Assembly: GCF_002270055.1 (NCBI RefSeq)
Contig: NZ_NIBG01000019.1
Span: 1,077-65,076 of the forward strand
Length of the DNA: 64,000 nucleotides
Reading direction: 5' to 3'
From: Anaeromicrobium sediminis
GTDB taxonomy: Bacteria > Bacillota > Clostridia > Peptostreptococcales > Thermotaleaceae
Shown one piece after another: positions 1 to 8,115 of the stretch. Under the pieces are notes generated by a model. That model saw only the letters and a list, made by a program, of their open reading frames with translations. It was not told where the DNA came from and did no database searches. Made by a program: the position numbers and the translations under genes. Each line of letters starts with the position of its first letter. Positions within the stretch are counted from its first letter, which is position 1.

Positions 1-55
1 GAGCGTTCGGTTCATACCCGAAAGGTCGGTGGTTCGAGTCCACTCGCCGCTACCA
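1..55 (+). tRNA. tRNA-Met (CAT), elongator type, 5' truncated
   Basis: Only the part from the end of the D arm onward lies in the window. The anticodon loop TTCATAC, on a CCGAA stem, carries CAT. A normal T arm, a 3' acceptor strand and an encoded CCA (53-55) follow. The TTCATAC loop and the 3' end CGCCGCTACCA are like Bacillus elongator tRNA-Met, so I prefer elongator Met to initiator or Ile2. First member of a nine-gene tRNA array. Confidence 0.9.
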
Positions 56-62
56 CAAATGA

Positions 63-138
63 GGGCGTATAGCTCAGCTGGGAGAGCACCTGCCTTACAA
101 GCAGGGGGTCGTAGGTTCGAGCCCTGCTACGCCCACCA
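63..138 (+). tRNA. tRNA-Val (TAC)
   Basis: Complete 76-nt cloverleaf. Acceptor GGGCGTA pairs with TACGCCC, the anticodon stem CCTGC/GCAGG holds loop CTTACAA (anticodon TAC), and CCA is encoded. It is 7 nt from the preceding tRNA, so the array is very probably one transcript. Confidence 0.97.
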
Positions 139-153
139 TTTACAAAATAATGC

Positions 154-230
154 GGCCTGGTAGTTCAGTTGGTTAGAATGCCAGCCTGTCACGCTGGAGG
201 TCGAGGGTTCGAGTCCCTTCCAGGTCGCCA
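154..230 (+). tRNA. tRNA-Asp (GTC)
   Basis: Complete 77-nt cloverleaf. Acceptor GGCCTGG pairs with CCAGGTC (one G-U), anticodon stem CCAGC/GCTGG with loop CTGTCAC (anticodon GTC), encoded CCA. Confidence 0.97.
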
Positions 231-243
231 ATTTAAAAATTAT

Positions 244-317
244 GCGGATGTAGTTTAGTGGTAAAACTCCAGCCTTCCAAGCTGGTTATGTGAGTTCGAT
301 TCTCATCATCCGCTCCA
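244..317 (+). tRNA. tRNA-Gly (TCC)
   Basis: Complete 74-nt cloverleaf. Acceptor GCGGATG/CATCCGC, anticodon stem CCAGC/GCTGG with loop CTTCCAA (anticodon TCC), encoded CCA. Confidence 0.97.
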
Positions 318-321
318 TTAT

Positions 322-397
322 TGGGGTATCGCCAAGTCGGTAAGGCACCAGATTTTGATTCTGGCATGCATAGGTTCGAGTCCTGTTACCCCAGCCA
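322..397 (+). tRNA. tRNA-Gln (TTG)
   Basis: Complete 76-nt cloverleaf starting with T, as bacterial tRNA-Gln commonly does. Acceptor TGGGGTA/TACCCCA, anticodon stem CCAGA/TCTGG with loop TTTTGAT (anticodon TTG), discriminator G, encoded CCA. Confidence 0.97.
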
Positions 398-401
398 TAT
401 T

Positions 402-477
402 GACCCATTAGCTCAGTTGGTAGAGCACTTGACTTTTAATCAAGGTGTCCCGCGTTCGAGCCGCGGATGGGTCACCA
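402..477 (+). tRNA. tRNA-Lys (TTT)
   Basis: Complete 76-nt cloverleaf. Acceptor GACCCAT/ATGGGTC, anticodon stem CTTGA/TCAAG with loop CTTTTAA (anticodon TTT), encoded CCA. Confidence 0.97.
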
Positions 478-481
478 ATAT

Positions 482-557
482 AGGGGTATAGCTCAGTTGG
501 TAGAGCAGTGGTCTCCAAAACCACGTGCCGAGGGTTCAAGTCCTTCTACCCCTGCCA
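482..557 (+). tRNA. tRNA-Trp (CCA)
   Basis: Complete 76-nt cloverleaf. Acceptor AGGGGTA/TACCCCT, anticodon stem GTGGT/ACCAC with loop CTCCAAA (anticodon CCA), discriminator G, encoded CCA. Confidence 0.97.
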
Positions 558-567
558 TTATGTATAT

Positions 568-644
568 GGGCCTTTAGCTCAGTTGGTTAGAGCGCCCGGC
601 TCATAACCGGTAGGTCCGGGGTTCGAATCCCTGAAGGCCCACCA
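568..644 (+). tRNA. tRNA with CAT anticodon, probably tRNA-Ile2 (lysidine type)
   Basis: Complete 77-nt cloverleaf with acceptor GGGCCTT/AAGGCCC and loop CTCATAA. The loop and the 5' part (GGNCCTTTAGCTCAGTTGG) resemble Bacillus tRNA-Ile2, whose C34 is changed to lysidine by TilS. The other CAT tRNA of the array (1-55) has the elongator-Met loop TTCATAC, which supports reading this one as Ile2. A Met identity is not excluded by sequence alone. Confidence 0.85.
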
Positions 645-649
645 TATAC

Positions 650-725
650 GCCCAGATAGCTCAGTCGGTAGAGCAGGGGACTGAAAATCCCCGTGTCGGT
701 GGTTCGATTCCGCCTCTGGGCACCA
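650..725 (+). tRNA. tRNA-Phe (GAA)
   Basis: Complete 76-nt cloverleaf. Acceptor GCCCAGA/TCTGGGC, anticodon stem GGGGA/TCCCC with loop CTGAAAA (anticodon GAA), encoded CCA. Last tRNA before the array terminator. Confidence 0.97.
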
Positions 726-728
726 ATG

Positions 729-757
729 AAGATGGATTATAAATCCATCTTTTTTTT
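729..757 (+). terminator. Rho-independent terminator of the tRNA array
   Basis: Stem AAGATGGATT (729-738) pairs with AATCCATCTT (742-751) over a 3-nt loop and runs into a T tract. It follows the last tRNA directly. Element A copy 1 begins a few bases beyond the T-run. Confidence 0.9.
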
Positions 758-765
758 GTTTTTAA

Positions 766-1012
766 ATATATATAGATAAACTACGTCCAAACTAAATGTA
801 TGTGAACTTACTTCGGTCATATGGATAAAAAATATTTTATAAGGTAAGTCACTATAAGACTATATAGTTTTTATCTTATAACTACTATAGAAAGTTCATA
901 AATGTTTACAGCAAAGTGCATACTGATGTTCCACCTTATAAAAATTTTTCATCCATATTCCCTTGTAAGTAGCTATAAGCTATTGAAGTGAAATAGGTCC
1001 TCATAAGTAAAA
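766..1012 (+). repeat. Structured repeat element A, copy 1 (candidate pseudoknotted RNA)
   Basis: No credible ORF. The stretch aligns along its whole length with 47533-47784. An outer stem joins CTAC near 781 to GTAG near 969. A long stem pairs 819-832 with 945-958 and 835-845 with 933-943. Inside it, a hairpin pairs 860-869 with 880-890. The 7-mer 801-807 (TGTGAAC) pairs with 894-900 inside the loop of the long stem, which makes a pseudoknot. The second copy keeps each helix with different bases (GGAT/ATCC here, AAAT/ATTT there). Conserved unpaired blocks include CTTCGGTCATA, GGTAAGTCACTAT and GATGTTCCACCTT. The bases from 1013 to the next gene show nothing further. It could be a small RNA or the structured end of a mobile element; I cannot match it to a named RNA family. 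Confidence 0.7.
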
Positions 1013-1193
1013 TTTAGAAGTAGTATATTTATATATTCTTAATGAAAAATTAATAAGGCTTAAAGTTGCATATAAAGTAAGATAAGGGTATCATATATAT
1101 ATGACTATTTTTGGAAGTATAAGTTGTGCTTAAAAATATGATTTCTACCAAATGCTAAATTATAGAGTCAGACATAGTTCATTGGAGGTTATT

Positions 1194-2030
1194 ATGAAAT
1201 TAGAAGCGTTTTTAGATTATTACATATATAATGGTAAAAAATTTAGTACACAGGGAGAAGATAAATTTCAACATATTAAAGAGCCTGTAGTGTATGAAGT
1301 AATTAGAATAATAGATGGACAACCTCTTTTTCTGGAAGAGCACATAGATAGAATGAGAAAATCTATGGATTTACTAAAAGCTAAATTGAAAAAGGATAAT
1401 GAAGAAATTGAAAGAGAAATATATAAATTAATTGAAATTAATAGAGAAAAAAATATGAATGTAAAACTTGTGTGTGGGGATATACATAATAGTCAAAACT
1501 TCATAGCATATTTTATAAAAAGTAATTACCCTAAAAGGGAAGTGTATAATGATGGAATACACACTATAATCTATAATACAGAAAGACACAATCCAAACGC
1601 AAAAGTAGTTGATTCGGATTTAAGAAGTAAGATTAACGAAAAATTAAAGGAAGAACACGGGTTTGAAGCCTTACTTGTTAATGAAGAAGGGTGTGTAACA
1701 GAAGGAAGTAGATCAAATATATTTTTTGTAGATGATAATTGTGTATATACAGCTTCTAATGATAATGTATTAATGGGAATTACTAGGACTCAAATATTTA
1801 AAATATGTGAAAAATTAAATTTTAAAATAGAAGAAAGAAATATTTCAGTAAAAGAAATAAAGACTTTAAAGGGAGCCTTTATGACGGGCACATCAGTAAA
1901 TGTGCTGCCCATAAGGACTGTGGAAAATATTAATTTAAATTCTGTACAAAATGAAATAATTAAAAACATATCTGACTCATATAATAAAATGGTAGAAGAA
2001 TACATTAGAAATAGAAAAAAGAGCAATTAG
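1194..2030 (+). CDS. Aminotransferase class IV (branched-chain / ADC-lyase-like, PLP fold type IV)
   Basis: A 278-residue PLP enzyme of the IlvE/PabC/D-amino-acid transaminase fold. Supporting motifs are EPVVYEVIRI near the N terminus with EEHIDRM shortly after, a Lys in NPNAKVVD that is the likely Schiff-base residue, EGSRSNIFF (phosphate-binding region), and GITRTQI. The ATG at 1194 is chosen because GGAGG lies 7 nt upstream; a longer in-frame reading from 1152 has no ribosome site. Substrate cannot be decided from sequence: branched-chain amino acids, D-alanine, or aminodeoxychorismate are all possible, and no pab or ilv genes are adjacent. It follows element A copy 1. Confidence 0.85.
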   Translation: MKLEAFLDYYIYNGKKFSTQGEDKFQHIKEPVVYEVIRIIDGQPLFLEEHIDRMRKSMDLLKAKLKKDNEEIEREIYKLIEINREKNMNVKLVCGDIHNSQNFIAYFIKSNYPKREVYNDGIHTIIYNTERHNPNAKVVDSDLRSKINEKLKEEHGFEALLVNEEGCVTEGSRSNIFFVDDNCVYTASNDNVLMGITRTQIFKICEKLNFKIEERNISVKEIKTLKGAFMTGTSVNVLPIRTVENINLNSVQNEIIKNISDSYNKMVEEYIRNRKKSN

Positions 2031-2154
2031 ATTAGTTATTAATAGTTAAACCCATATTATTCATAACCTAATTGTTATATTAACTGGTAACACAGAATAA
2101 ACTATTTATAAAGGTTTGTAATTAGGAACTTAATATATGTTGAGGTGAGTATAA

Positions 2155-3375
2155 ATGAATAAAAAGAGGTCCATTTTTAGTTACGTGGCAGTAATACTTA
2201 TAACTGCAATTATTACTTTTGGTATTACAAATGGTATTTCATTAAAGGTTGGGGATAAGGTAGTAATAAGTAGACAAAATTATGAGTATTATGAAGATCT
2301 AGATAAAACCTATGGAAAAATGATTAGTTTAAAAAATTACATAGAATCAGAGTATTATATACCTACAGAAGATAAAAACTTTGAAGATGGTATGATTAAG
2401 GGAATGTTCAGTGCCTTAGAGGATCCCTATTCTGTATACATGGGAAAGAAGGAATTTGATGACTTTATGACCCATACATCTGGAACTTATGGTGGGATCG
2501 GAGTAATAATGACACCAGGAAAAGATGGCTTTATTACAGTAGTTTCTCCTATAGAAGACACTCCTGGAGAAAAGGCTGGAATGAAAGCTGGAGATAAAAT
2601 ATTAAAGGTAAATGGAAAAGATGTAACAGCAGATAAATTGGAAGAAGCAGTGGCCATGATAAAGGGAGAAGCAGGGACTAAAGTAAATCTTACTGTTTTA
2701 AGACCAGATACGGATAAAACCTTTGGTGTTGACATAACAAGACAGAACATTAGACTAAAGACTGTAAAATCTAAAATTATGGATAATAATATTGGATATG
2801 TAAGAATTTCCATGTTTGATGAGCAAACGGCTAAAGACTTTAAAACTCATTTAACTAGATTAGAAAAGGAAAATATTAATGGTTTAGTAATAGATTTAAG
2901 AAATAATCCAGGTGGATTATTAGGTCAATGTACAGAAATTGCAGATTTACTTTTAGGAAAGGGAACTATTGTCTATACTCAAGATAGAACAGGTAAAAAA
3001 ACTTATGAAAAATCAGATGCATCAAAGGTGGATTTCCCATATGTATTATTAGTAAATAAGGGAAGTGCCAGTGCATCAGAGATATTAGCAGGAGCTGTAA
3101 AGGATACTAACTCTGGTGTATTAATAGGAACAACTACCTTTGGAAAGGGTCTTGTTCAACAAGTAAAACCTCTTAAGGATGGAACTGGATTTAAGCTTAC
3201 TACGGCACAATATTTCACTCCTAATGGAACATATATTCATGGAAAGGGTATAGAGCCTAATATTGTAGTAGAACTTCCACAGGAACTAAAGGAGAAGGTA
3301 GGCTTATCAGAAAAAGAAGACGTACAACTTATAAAGGCATTAGAAGTTGTGAATGAAAAGATATCTAATAAATAG
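2155..3375 (+). CDS. S41 family C-terminal processing peptidase (CtpA/CtpB type)
   Basis: A secreted or membrane-anchored Ser/Lys-dyad protease of 406 residues. Residues 7-27 form an N-terminal signal anchor. A PDZ domain spans about 95-180 with GGIGV and KAGMKAGDKILKVNG. The tail-specific protease domain follows. The catalytic Ser lies in GSASASE (S306 by spacing) and the catalytic Lys in TFGKG (K331), 25 residues apart as is usual for the family. It is followed by a PDZ membrane protein and then uvrB-uvrA, an order reminiscent of the Bacillus ctpB-minJ-uvrBA region. In Bacillus, CtpB acts in sporulation signalling by cleaving SpoIVFA. That role here is inferred, not shown. Confidence 0.93.
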   Translation: MNKKRSIFSYVAVILITAIITFGITNGISLKVGDKVVISRQNYEYYEDLDKTYGKMISLKNYIESEYYIPTEDKNFEDGMIKGMFSALEDPYSVYMGKKEFDDFMTHTSGTYGGIGVIMTPGKDGFITVVSPIEDTPGEKAGMKAGDKILKVNGKDVTADKLEEAVAMIKGEAGTKVNLTVLRPDTDKTFGVDITRQNIRLKTVKSKIMDNNIGYVRISMFDEQTAKDFKTHLTRLEKENINGLVIDLRNNPGGLLGQCTEIADLLLGKGTIVYTQDRTGKKTYEKSDASKVDFPYVLLVNKGSASASEILAGAVKDTNSGVLIGTTTFGKGLVQQVKPLKDGTGFKLTTAQYFTPNGTYIHGKGIEPNIVVELPQELKEKVGLSEKEDVQLIKALEVVNEKISNK

Positions 3376-3386
3376 ACTGAAATTTT

Positions 3387-3410
3387 GGGACGGTGATTTA
3401 TAACCGTCCC
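3387..3410 (+). terminator. Hairpin GGGACGGT/ACCGTCCC, possible weak terminator
   Basis: An 8-bp perfect stem with an 8-nt loop just after the protease stop codon. The T tract is poor (CCCTTAATAG), so it may be a processing or attenuating hairpin. Similar hairpins occur at 41148-41168 and 63884-63910. Confidence 0.5.
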
Positions 3411-3433
3411 TTAATAGTACAGGAGGATAAATT

Positions 3434-4639
3434 TTGGTATATATAATGGGATTGATGGGCATTGCTCTTAAGAATTTGTTTTGGGTCATATGTTCTCCCT
3501 TGTTCTTAGTAGTCCTTATACTTCTTTATATACAATATAGAAGATTAAGGAAAATGGAAATGAAAACTTTAGGATATAATACAAATTCTATAAGAAATAA
3601 GATGATAAAATCTAGTATATACGGAATTGGTGTATCATTAATTGGAACCATAGTTGTTATACTATTGGGAATAGGCGTAAATATTAAGGATTTTTATTTT
3701 ATATTGCCCCTAGCATTGATTTTATTACTAATAAATGTGAGATATCTATGTTTTTCTTATGGTGGCAGTATTATTTGTATAATAAGCTTTTTTACAGGAT
3801 TTCCAAAGATTAATATTTCAAGTGTAATAGCTTTAATAGGGCTTCTTCATCTATTAGAGAGCATTCTCATATACTTAGATGGGAGCAATGATTATATGCC
3901 CATGGTAATGGAGAATGAGAAATATGAGTTAGTAGGAGCATTTTCCATGCAACGGTTTTGGCCCATACCATTTATAATATTAATAGGCGTGAGTACAAGA
4001 TATAATAACAGTATGTCTAGCTGGTGGCCCCTTTTGGCTTCTAAAGATTATGCATATGAATTGGCAGGGGCCATTGCAGCCCTAGGATATGGAGATATGA
4101 CATGCATATATGATCCTAAAGTCAAAAGTAAAATAATTGCTAAGAGATTATTTTTATATAGCATTAGTACCATTATATTAAGTGTAATAAGCATGAAGAT
4201 AACCATATTTAAATTAATAGCACCAGTATTCTGTATAACATGCCATGAACTTTTAATAAGGATGAGTTTGAAAGAAGAAAAGGAAAAAACTCCTTTATAT
4301 ATACCGGGGGATGAAGGGGTCTTAGTATTAGAAGTAATGGAAAAAAGCCCAGCCCATTATATGGGACTTAAGAGGGGGGATAAAATAGTTGCTGTAAATG
4401 GTTATAGGGTAAATAATGAGTCAGATATTAGATATAGTTTAAACATGAACGAGAATGAATGTAATATACATATTTTAAAGGATGGTAGGCTTTTAATAAG
4501 AAATTATAAAAAAAGAGTATATAGGCTAGGGGCCTTTGTAATATCTAAGGATTCTAGAGTAGTATTACAATTATCTAATAACTTTAGTATATTGAAAAAA
4601 ATAATAAATAAATTTAAGAAAAGGAAACATGCAGTTTAA
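3434..4639 (+). CDS. Polytopic membrane protein with C-terminal PDZ domain, MinJ-like
   Basis: A 401-residue protein. The first ~260 residues hold about seven hydrophobic segments, and residues ~280-355 form a PDZ domain (LVLEVMEKSPAHYMGLKRGD, AVNGYRV). In Bacillus, MinJ has this architecture, links DivIVA to MinCD, and lies between ctpB and uvrBA. The order here (S41 protease, this gene, then uvrB-uvrA after an inserted GGDEF gene) fits. Homology to MinJ is inferred from architecture and synteny rather than clear sequence motifs. The TTG start at 3434 sits 7 nt after AGGAGG; an ATG at 3446 is the alternative. Confidence 0.6.
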   Translation: MVYIMGLMGIALKNLFWVICSPLFLVVLILLYIQYRRLRKMEMKTLGYNTNSIRNKMIKSSIYGIGVSLIGTIVVILLGIGVNIKDFYFILPLALILLLINVRYLCFSYGGSIICIISFFTGFPKINISSVIALIGLLHLLESILIYLDGSNDYMPMVMENEKYELVGAFSMQRFWPIPFIILIGVSTRYNNSMSSWWPLLASKDYAYELAGAIAALGYGDMTCIYDPKVKSKIIAKRLFLYSISTIILSVISMKITIFKLIAPVFCITCHELLIRMSLKEEKEKTPLYIPGDEGVLVLEVMEKSPAHYMGLKRGDKIVAVNGYRVNNESDIRYSLNMNENECNIHILKDGRLLIRNYKKRVYRLGAFVISKDSRVVLQLSNNFSILKKIINKFKKRKHAV

Positions 4640-4660
4640 AACTTATTTTATGAAAAGTAA

Positions 4661-4694
4661 AAAAAGCAAAGGGCTTATAGGGCCTTTTGCTTTT
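4661..4694. terminator. Bidirectional terminator between convergent genes
   Basis: A-rich arm AAAGCAAAGGGC pairs with GGCCTTTTGCTTT and ends in T-rich DNA on both strands. It overlaps the last codons of the minus-strand GGDEF gene and serves both that gene and the MinJ-like gene. Confidence 0.7.
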
Positions 4695-5922
4695 GTTTTT
4701 TCTTATTTTCATACATGCGAAAATCGGCTATCCTTATTAACTCATCACTATCAACAATATCCTCTGGAAATGAGGATATTCCATAACTAAAGGTGATAGT
4801 TATTTTCTTATTGTTATATAAAATTGGTTTTTCAATTAAAGTCTTTTGGATAGTATGAAATTTGTCTTTAATTTGATCTATCTGAGAGTTTAGAGCTACT
4901 ATTATAAATTCGTCTCCACCATACCTACCAATAATATCAGATTCTCTGAAATTTTCCTTTAACACCTTTGAAAAGAGGCTTATGGCCTGATCCCCTGCTA
5001 TATGTCCATAAATATCATTTATTATTTTTAAATCATTTAAATCTACAATACCTAATGAAAATTTTTCTCCATACCTTAGGGCCCTTTTATAAGTATTAGA
5101 ATAGATTTCTTCAAAGTAATGTCTGTGATAGACCTTGGTTAATCCGTCATATTGAGATAGAAATAGAGTTTTTTCAAAAAGGGATTGATTTCTAATGGCT
5201 ATACTAAGTTGCCCAGATAGATATTCCATTATGACTTGGTCTTCTTCTGTAAAAATGCCATGGGATTTTTTGCTATCCACATTAAAGAAACCATACAATT
5301 CTCCATCTACAATTATGGGTGTACATATGGTAGATTTTATATTTAATAGGTTTAATCCATTCAATCGTTGAAAAGTACCCTTGTCCATGTACCTTTCGTT
5401 AAATTCATCGGAGTGATTTACAATAACAGATTGATAAAGATTTTCTCTATTATAGTTTCTTAGGAAGGTTTCATCCATACCTAATCTTATGTCAGATATG
5501 AAATTTAGAGGACATCTGTGAAGAGCCCTAAATTGGAAATCACCATTCTTAGTTTTTATTAAAATACTTGCCACATCTGCTTTGTCTATTATTTCTACAG
5601 CACTATCCACAACGATTTGAAATAAAGTATCCTTATCGTTAATATTAACAATAGAGTTACTAATTTGGAGCATAACATCTTTTATATTATTGTAACGCTC
5701 TTTTTCCTCAATAGTACAGGCTAATTCATTTAGCTTATTTTTATTGTTTTTATCACTTTTATATATAAGTTTTAGATTATATAAAGCTAGTATACTTAAA
5801 GTTAATAAAAGGAAATAGTGAAAATTAATATTTTCTTTTGTGAATATTATGCCTAAAATGGGTATACAGACTATTGTTATATGTATAAAAATTAATCTAT
5901 AAGAAAACAAATATATACACAC
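4675..5922 (-). CDS. Membrane-anchored GAF-GGDEF diguanylate cyclase
   Basis: A 415-residue c-di-GMP signalling protein. Two short hydrophobic segments (residues ~3-25 and 33-52) anchor it, a GAF domain covers about 85-245, and the GGDEF domain covers about 255-415. The active-site motif RYGGDEF is intact, so cyclase activity (two GTP to c-di-GMP) is likely. The start is uncertain: GTG at 5922 lies directly against AGGA, and the in-frame TTG 12 nt further in has more normal spacing. The gene stands alone, between the MinJ-like gene and uvrB, on the opposite strand. Confidence 0.88.
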   Translation of the reverse strand: MCIYLFSYRLIFIHITIVCIPILGIIFTKENINFHYFLLLTLSILALYNLKLIYKSDKNNKNKLNELACTIEEKERYNNIKDVMLQISNSIVNINDKDTLFQIVVDSAVEIIDKADVASILIKTKNGDFQFRALHRCPLNFISDIRLGMDETFLRNYNRENLYQSVIVNHSDEFNERYMDKGTFQRLNGLNLLNIKSTICTPIIVDGELYGFFNVDSKKSHGIFTEEDQVIMEYLSGQLSIAIRNQSLFEKTLFLSQYDGLTKVYHRHYFEEIYSNTYKRALRYGEKFSLGIVDLNDLKIINDIYGHIAGDQAISLFSKVLKENFRESDIIGRYGGDEFIIVALNSQIDQIKDKFHTIQKTLIEKPILYNNKKITITFSYGISSFPEDIVDSDELIRIADFRMYENKKKQKQKAL

Positions 5923-6076
5923 TCCTAAAATAGGTTGGATTTTTAGGTTGTTATAAATTATAAGATTTTAAATATTGTGTAGACAACCTTATTTCTACAT
6001 AATATAATTATATATTTTTTAAGGGGACCTTGTAAATAATAACCATAAATAAAATTATTTAATAGGAGTTTTTTGT

Positions 6077-6105
6077 TTGACTAAAAAAGTACTAAAAGAT
6101 ATAAT
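6077..6105 (+). promoter_or_regulatory. SigA-type promoter of uvrBA
   Basis: TTGACT (6077-6082), a 17-nt spacer, and TATAAT (6100-6105). The expected start site falls at the beginning of the LexA box that follows. Confidence 0.75.
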
Positions 6106-6111
6106 TATAAT

Positions 6112-6125
6112 CGAACAAATGTTTG
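6112..6125 (+). promoter_or_regulatory. LexA (DinR) operator of uvrBA
   Basis: CGAACAAATGTTTG matches the Bacillus/Clostridium LexA consensus CGAACRNRYGTTYG at every position. It lies 7 bp after the -10 box, where bound LexA would block initiation. SOS induction of uvrBA follows from known LexA biology. Confidence 0.9.
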
Positions 6126-6143
6126 AGAACGGGAGAGTTTCAT

Positions 6144-8114
6144 ATGGGAGAGTTTAAATTAACATCAGATTATAAACCAACAGGAGACCAGCCACAGGCC
6201 ATAGACAGTTTAGTTGATGGAATAAATAAAGGAATTAAAGAACAGACCTTACTTGGAGTTACAGGCTCTGGTAAAACCTTTACTATGGCCAATGTAATAC
6301 AACAAGTGAAAAAGCCTACTTTAGTAATAGCTCACAACAAAACATTAGCAGCTCAACTTTGTAGTGAGTTTAAAGAGTTTTTTCCAGAAAATGCAGTGGA
6401 ATATTTTGTGAGTTACTATGACTATTACCAGCCAGAAGCCTATGTGGCACATACTGACACTTATATAGAAAAGGATGCCCAAATAAATGATGAAATAGAT
6501 AAATTAAGACACTCAGCTACGGCATCTCTATTTGAAAGAAAAGACGTTATAATAGTAGCTAGTGTATCTTGTATTTATGGACTTGGAGATCCAATCGATT
6601 ATGAAAAACTAGTTTTATCCCTAAGGCCAGGAATGATTAAATCCAGGGATGATATATTAAGAAAATTAGTAGATATTCAATACAGCAGAAATGATATAAA
6701 TTTCGTAAGAGGTACCTTTAGGGTAAGGGGAGATACTATAGAAATATTTCCAGCAGCAGAAAGTGAAAATGCCATAAGGGTGGAACTCTTCGGAGATGAG
6801 ATAGATAGGATAACAGAAGTAAACACCATAACGGGACAGGTTGTAGGGACTAGAAATCATATATCCATATTTCCAGCGTCACACTATGTAACTACTAAGG
6901 ATAAGTTAGAAAAAGCAATTGAAGATATAGAAGAAGAACTAGAAGAGACTGTAGAAAAGTTTAAAAAGAATGAGCAACATTTAGAAGCTCAAAGAATTAA
7001 ACAAAGAACCATGTATGATGTTGAAATGTTAAAGGAAGTGGGATTTTGTCAAGGAATAGAAAACTACTCAAGGCATATATCTCAAAGGGAGCCAGGAAGT
7101 AAACCTCATACCCTAATAGATTACTTCCCAGATGATTTTTTAATAATAGTTGATGAATCCCATGTTACAATACCACAAATAAGGGGTATGTATGCAGGGG
7201 ATAGGTCAAGAAAGGGAAGCTTAATTGACCATGGATTTAGAATGCCATCAGCCTATGATAACAGACCTATGAACTTTGAAGAATTTGAATCTATGATAAA
7301 TCAAATAGTATTTGTTAGTGCCACACCTGGGCCTTATGAAAAGGAACATAGTGACAATACGGTACAGCAAATAATCAGACCAACAGGTCTAATAGATCCA
7401 CCAATAGATGTAAGACCAATAGATGGACAAATAGATGATTTAATAGGAGAGGTAAACACAGTTTTAGATAGGGGAGAAAGGGTATTAGTCACTACCCTTA
7501 CAAAGAAAATGGCAGAGGATTTAACTAATTATTTAAAAGAAGTTGGAATTAAAGTAAGATATCTTCACTCTGACATAGACACTATAGAGAGAATGGAAAT
7601 AATAAGAGATTTGCGTTTAGGCGTATTTGACGTACTTGTGGGAATAAACCTCCTAAGGGAAGGTCTAGATATACCAGAAGTTTCATTAGTATGTATATTA
7701 GATGCAGATAAGCAAGGATTCTTAAGATCTGAGACTTCCTTAGTTCAGACTATAGGAAGGGCTGCTAGAAACGTAAATGGAAAAGTAATCATGTATGCAG
7801 ATAAAATAACTAAGGCTATGAAATATGCCATGGATGAAACTAATAGAAGACGTGAAATCCAGGAAAAATATAATGAAGAAAATAATATTGTTCCAACGGG
7901 AATTAAAAAGAAAGTAAGGGACTTAATAGAAGCAACTAAGGTGGCAGAGGATGAAGCTGCTTATGATGTGAATGTAAGTGCAGATGCATTAGAAGAAAAA
8001 ATTAGTCAATTAGAGGCAGAAATGATGGAAGCAGCCACAAACTTACAGTTTGAGAGAGCAGCAGAATTAAGAGATACCATAACAAAACTTAAAGAAGAGT
8101 TGGAGGGAAAGTAA
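6144..8114 (+). CDS. uvrB: Excinuclease ABC subunit B (UvrB)
   Basis: The damage-verifying helicase-like subunit of nucleotide excision repair, 656 residues, a normal length. Walker A GVTGSGKT is at 38-45. The beta-hairpin region ([11 protein letters not shown]), DESH box region, motif SATPGPYE, and C-terminal helicase motifs ([20 protein letters not shown]) are all present. A UVR motif that binds UvrC is at the C terminus (about 615-650). The ATG at 6144 is chosen because GGGAGAG precedes it and the family begins MGEFKL. The uvrA start lies 1 nt after the stop, so the two are co-transcribed from the LexA-controlled promoter. Confidence 0.98.
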   Translation: MGEFKLTSDYKPTGDQPQAIDSLVDGINKGIKEQTLLGVTGSGKTFTMANVIQQVKKPTLVIAHNKTLAAQLCSEFKEFFPENAVEYFVSYYDYYQPEAYVAHTDTYIEKDAQINDEIDKLRHSATASLFERKDVIIVASVSCIYGLGDPIDYEKLVLSLRPGMIKSRDDILRKLVDIQYSRNDINFVRGTFRVRGDTIEIFPAAESENAIRVELFGDEIDRITEVNTITGQVVGTRNHISIFPASHYVTTKDKLEKAIEDIEEELEETVEKFKKNEQHLEAQRIKQRTMYDVEMLKEVGFCQGIENYSRHISQREPGSKPHTLIDYFPDDFLIIVDESHVTIPQIRGMYAGDRSRKGSLIDHGFRMPSAYDNRPMNFEEFESMINQIVFVSATPGPYEKEHSDNTVQQIIRPTGLIDPPIDVRPIDGQIDDLIGEVNTVLDRGERVLVTTLTKKMAEDLTNYLKEVGIKVRYLHSDIDTIERMEIIRDLRLGVFDVLVGINLLREGLDIPEVSLVCILDADKQGFLRSETSLVQTIGRAARNVNGKVIMYADKITKAMKYAMDETNRRREIQEKYNEENNIVPTGIKKKVRDLIEATKVAEDEAAYDVNVSADALEEKISQLEAEMMEAATNLQFERAAELRDTITKLKEELEGK

Positions 8115-8115
8115 G

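Noticed and set aside
568-644. Second elongator tRNA-Met
   Set aside because: The CTCATAA loop and body resemble tRNA-Ile2, and the array already has a Met-type CAT tRNA at 1-55. Kept as probable Ile2.
766-1012. Element A copy 1 as a T-box leader of the tRNA-linked or aminotransferase gene
   Set aside because: No T-box sequence, no specifier loop pattern and no antiterminator/terminator pair; the second copy stands before dnaE, which T-boxes do not regulate.
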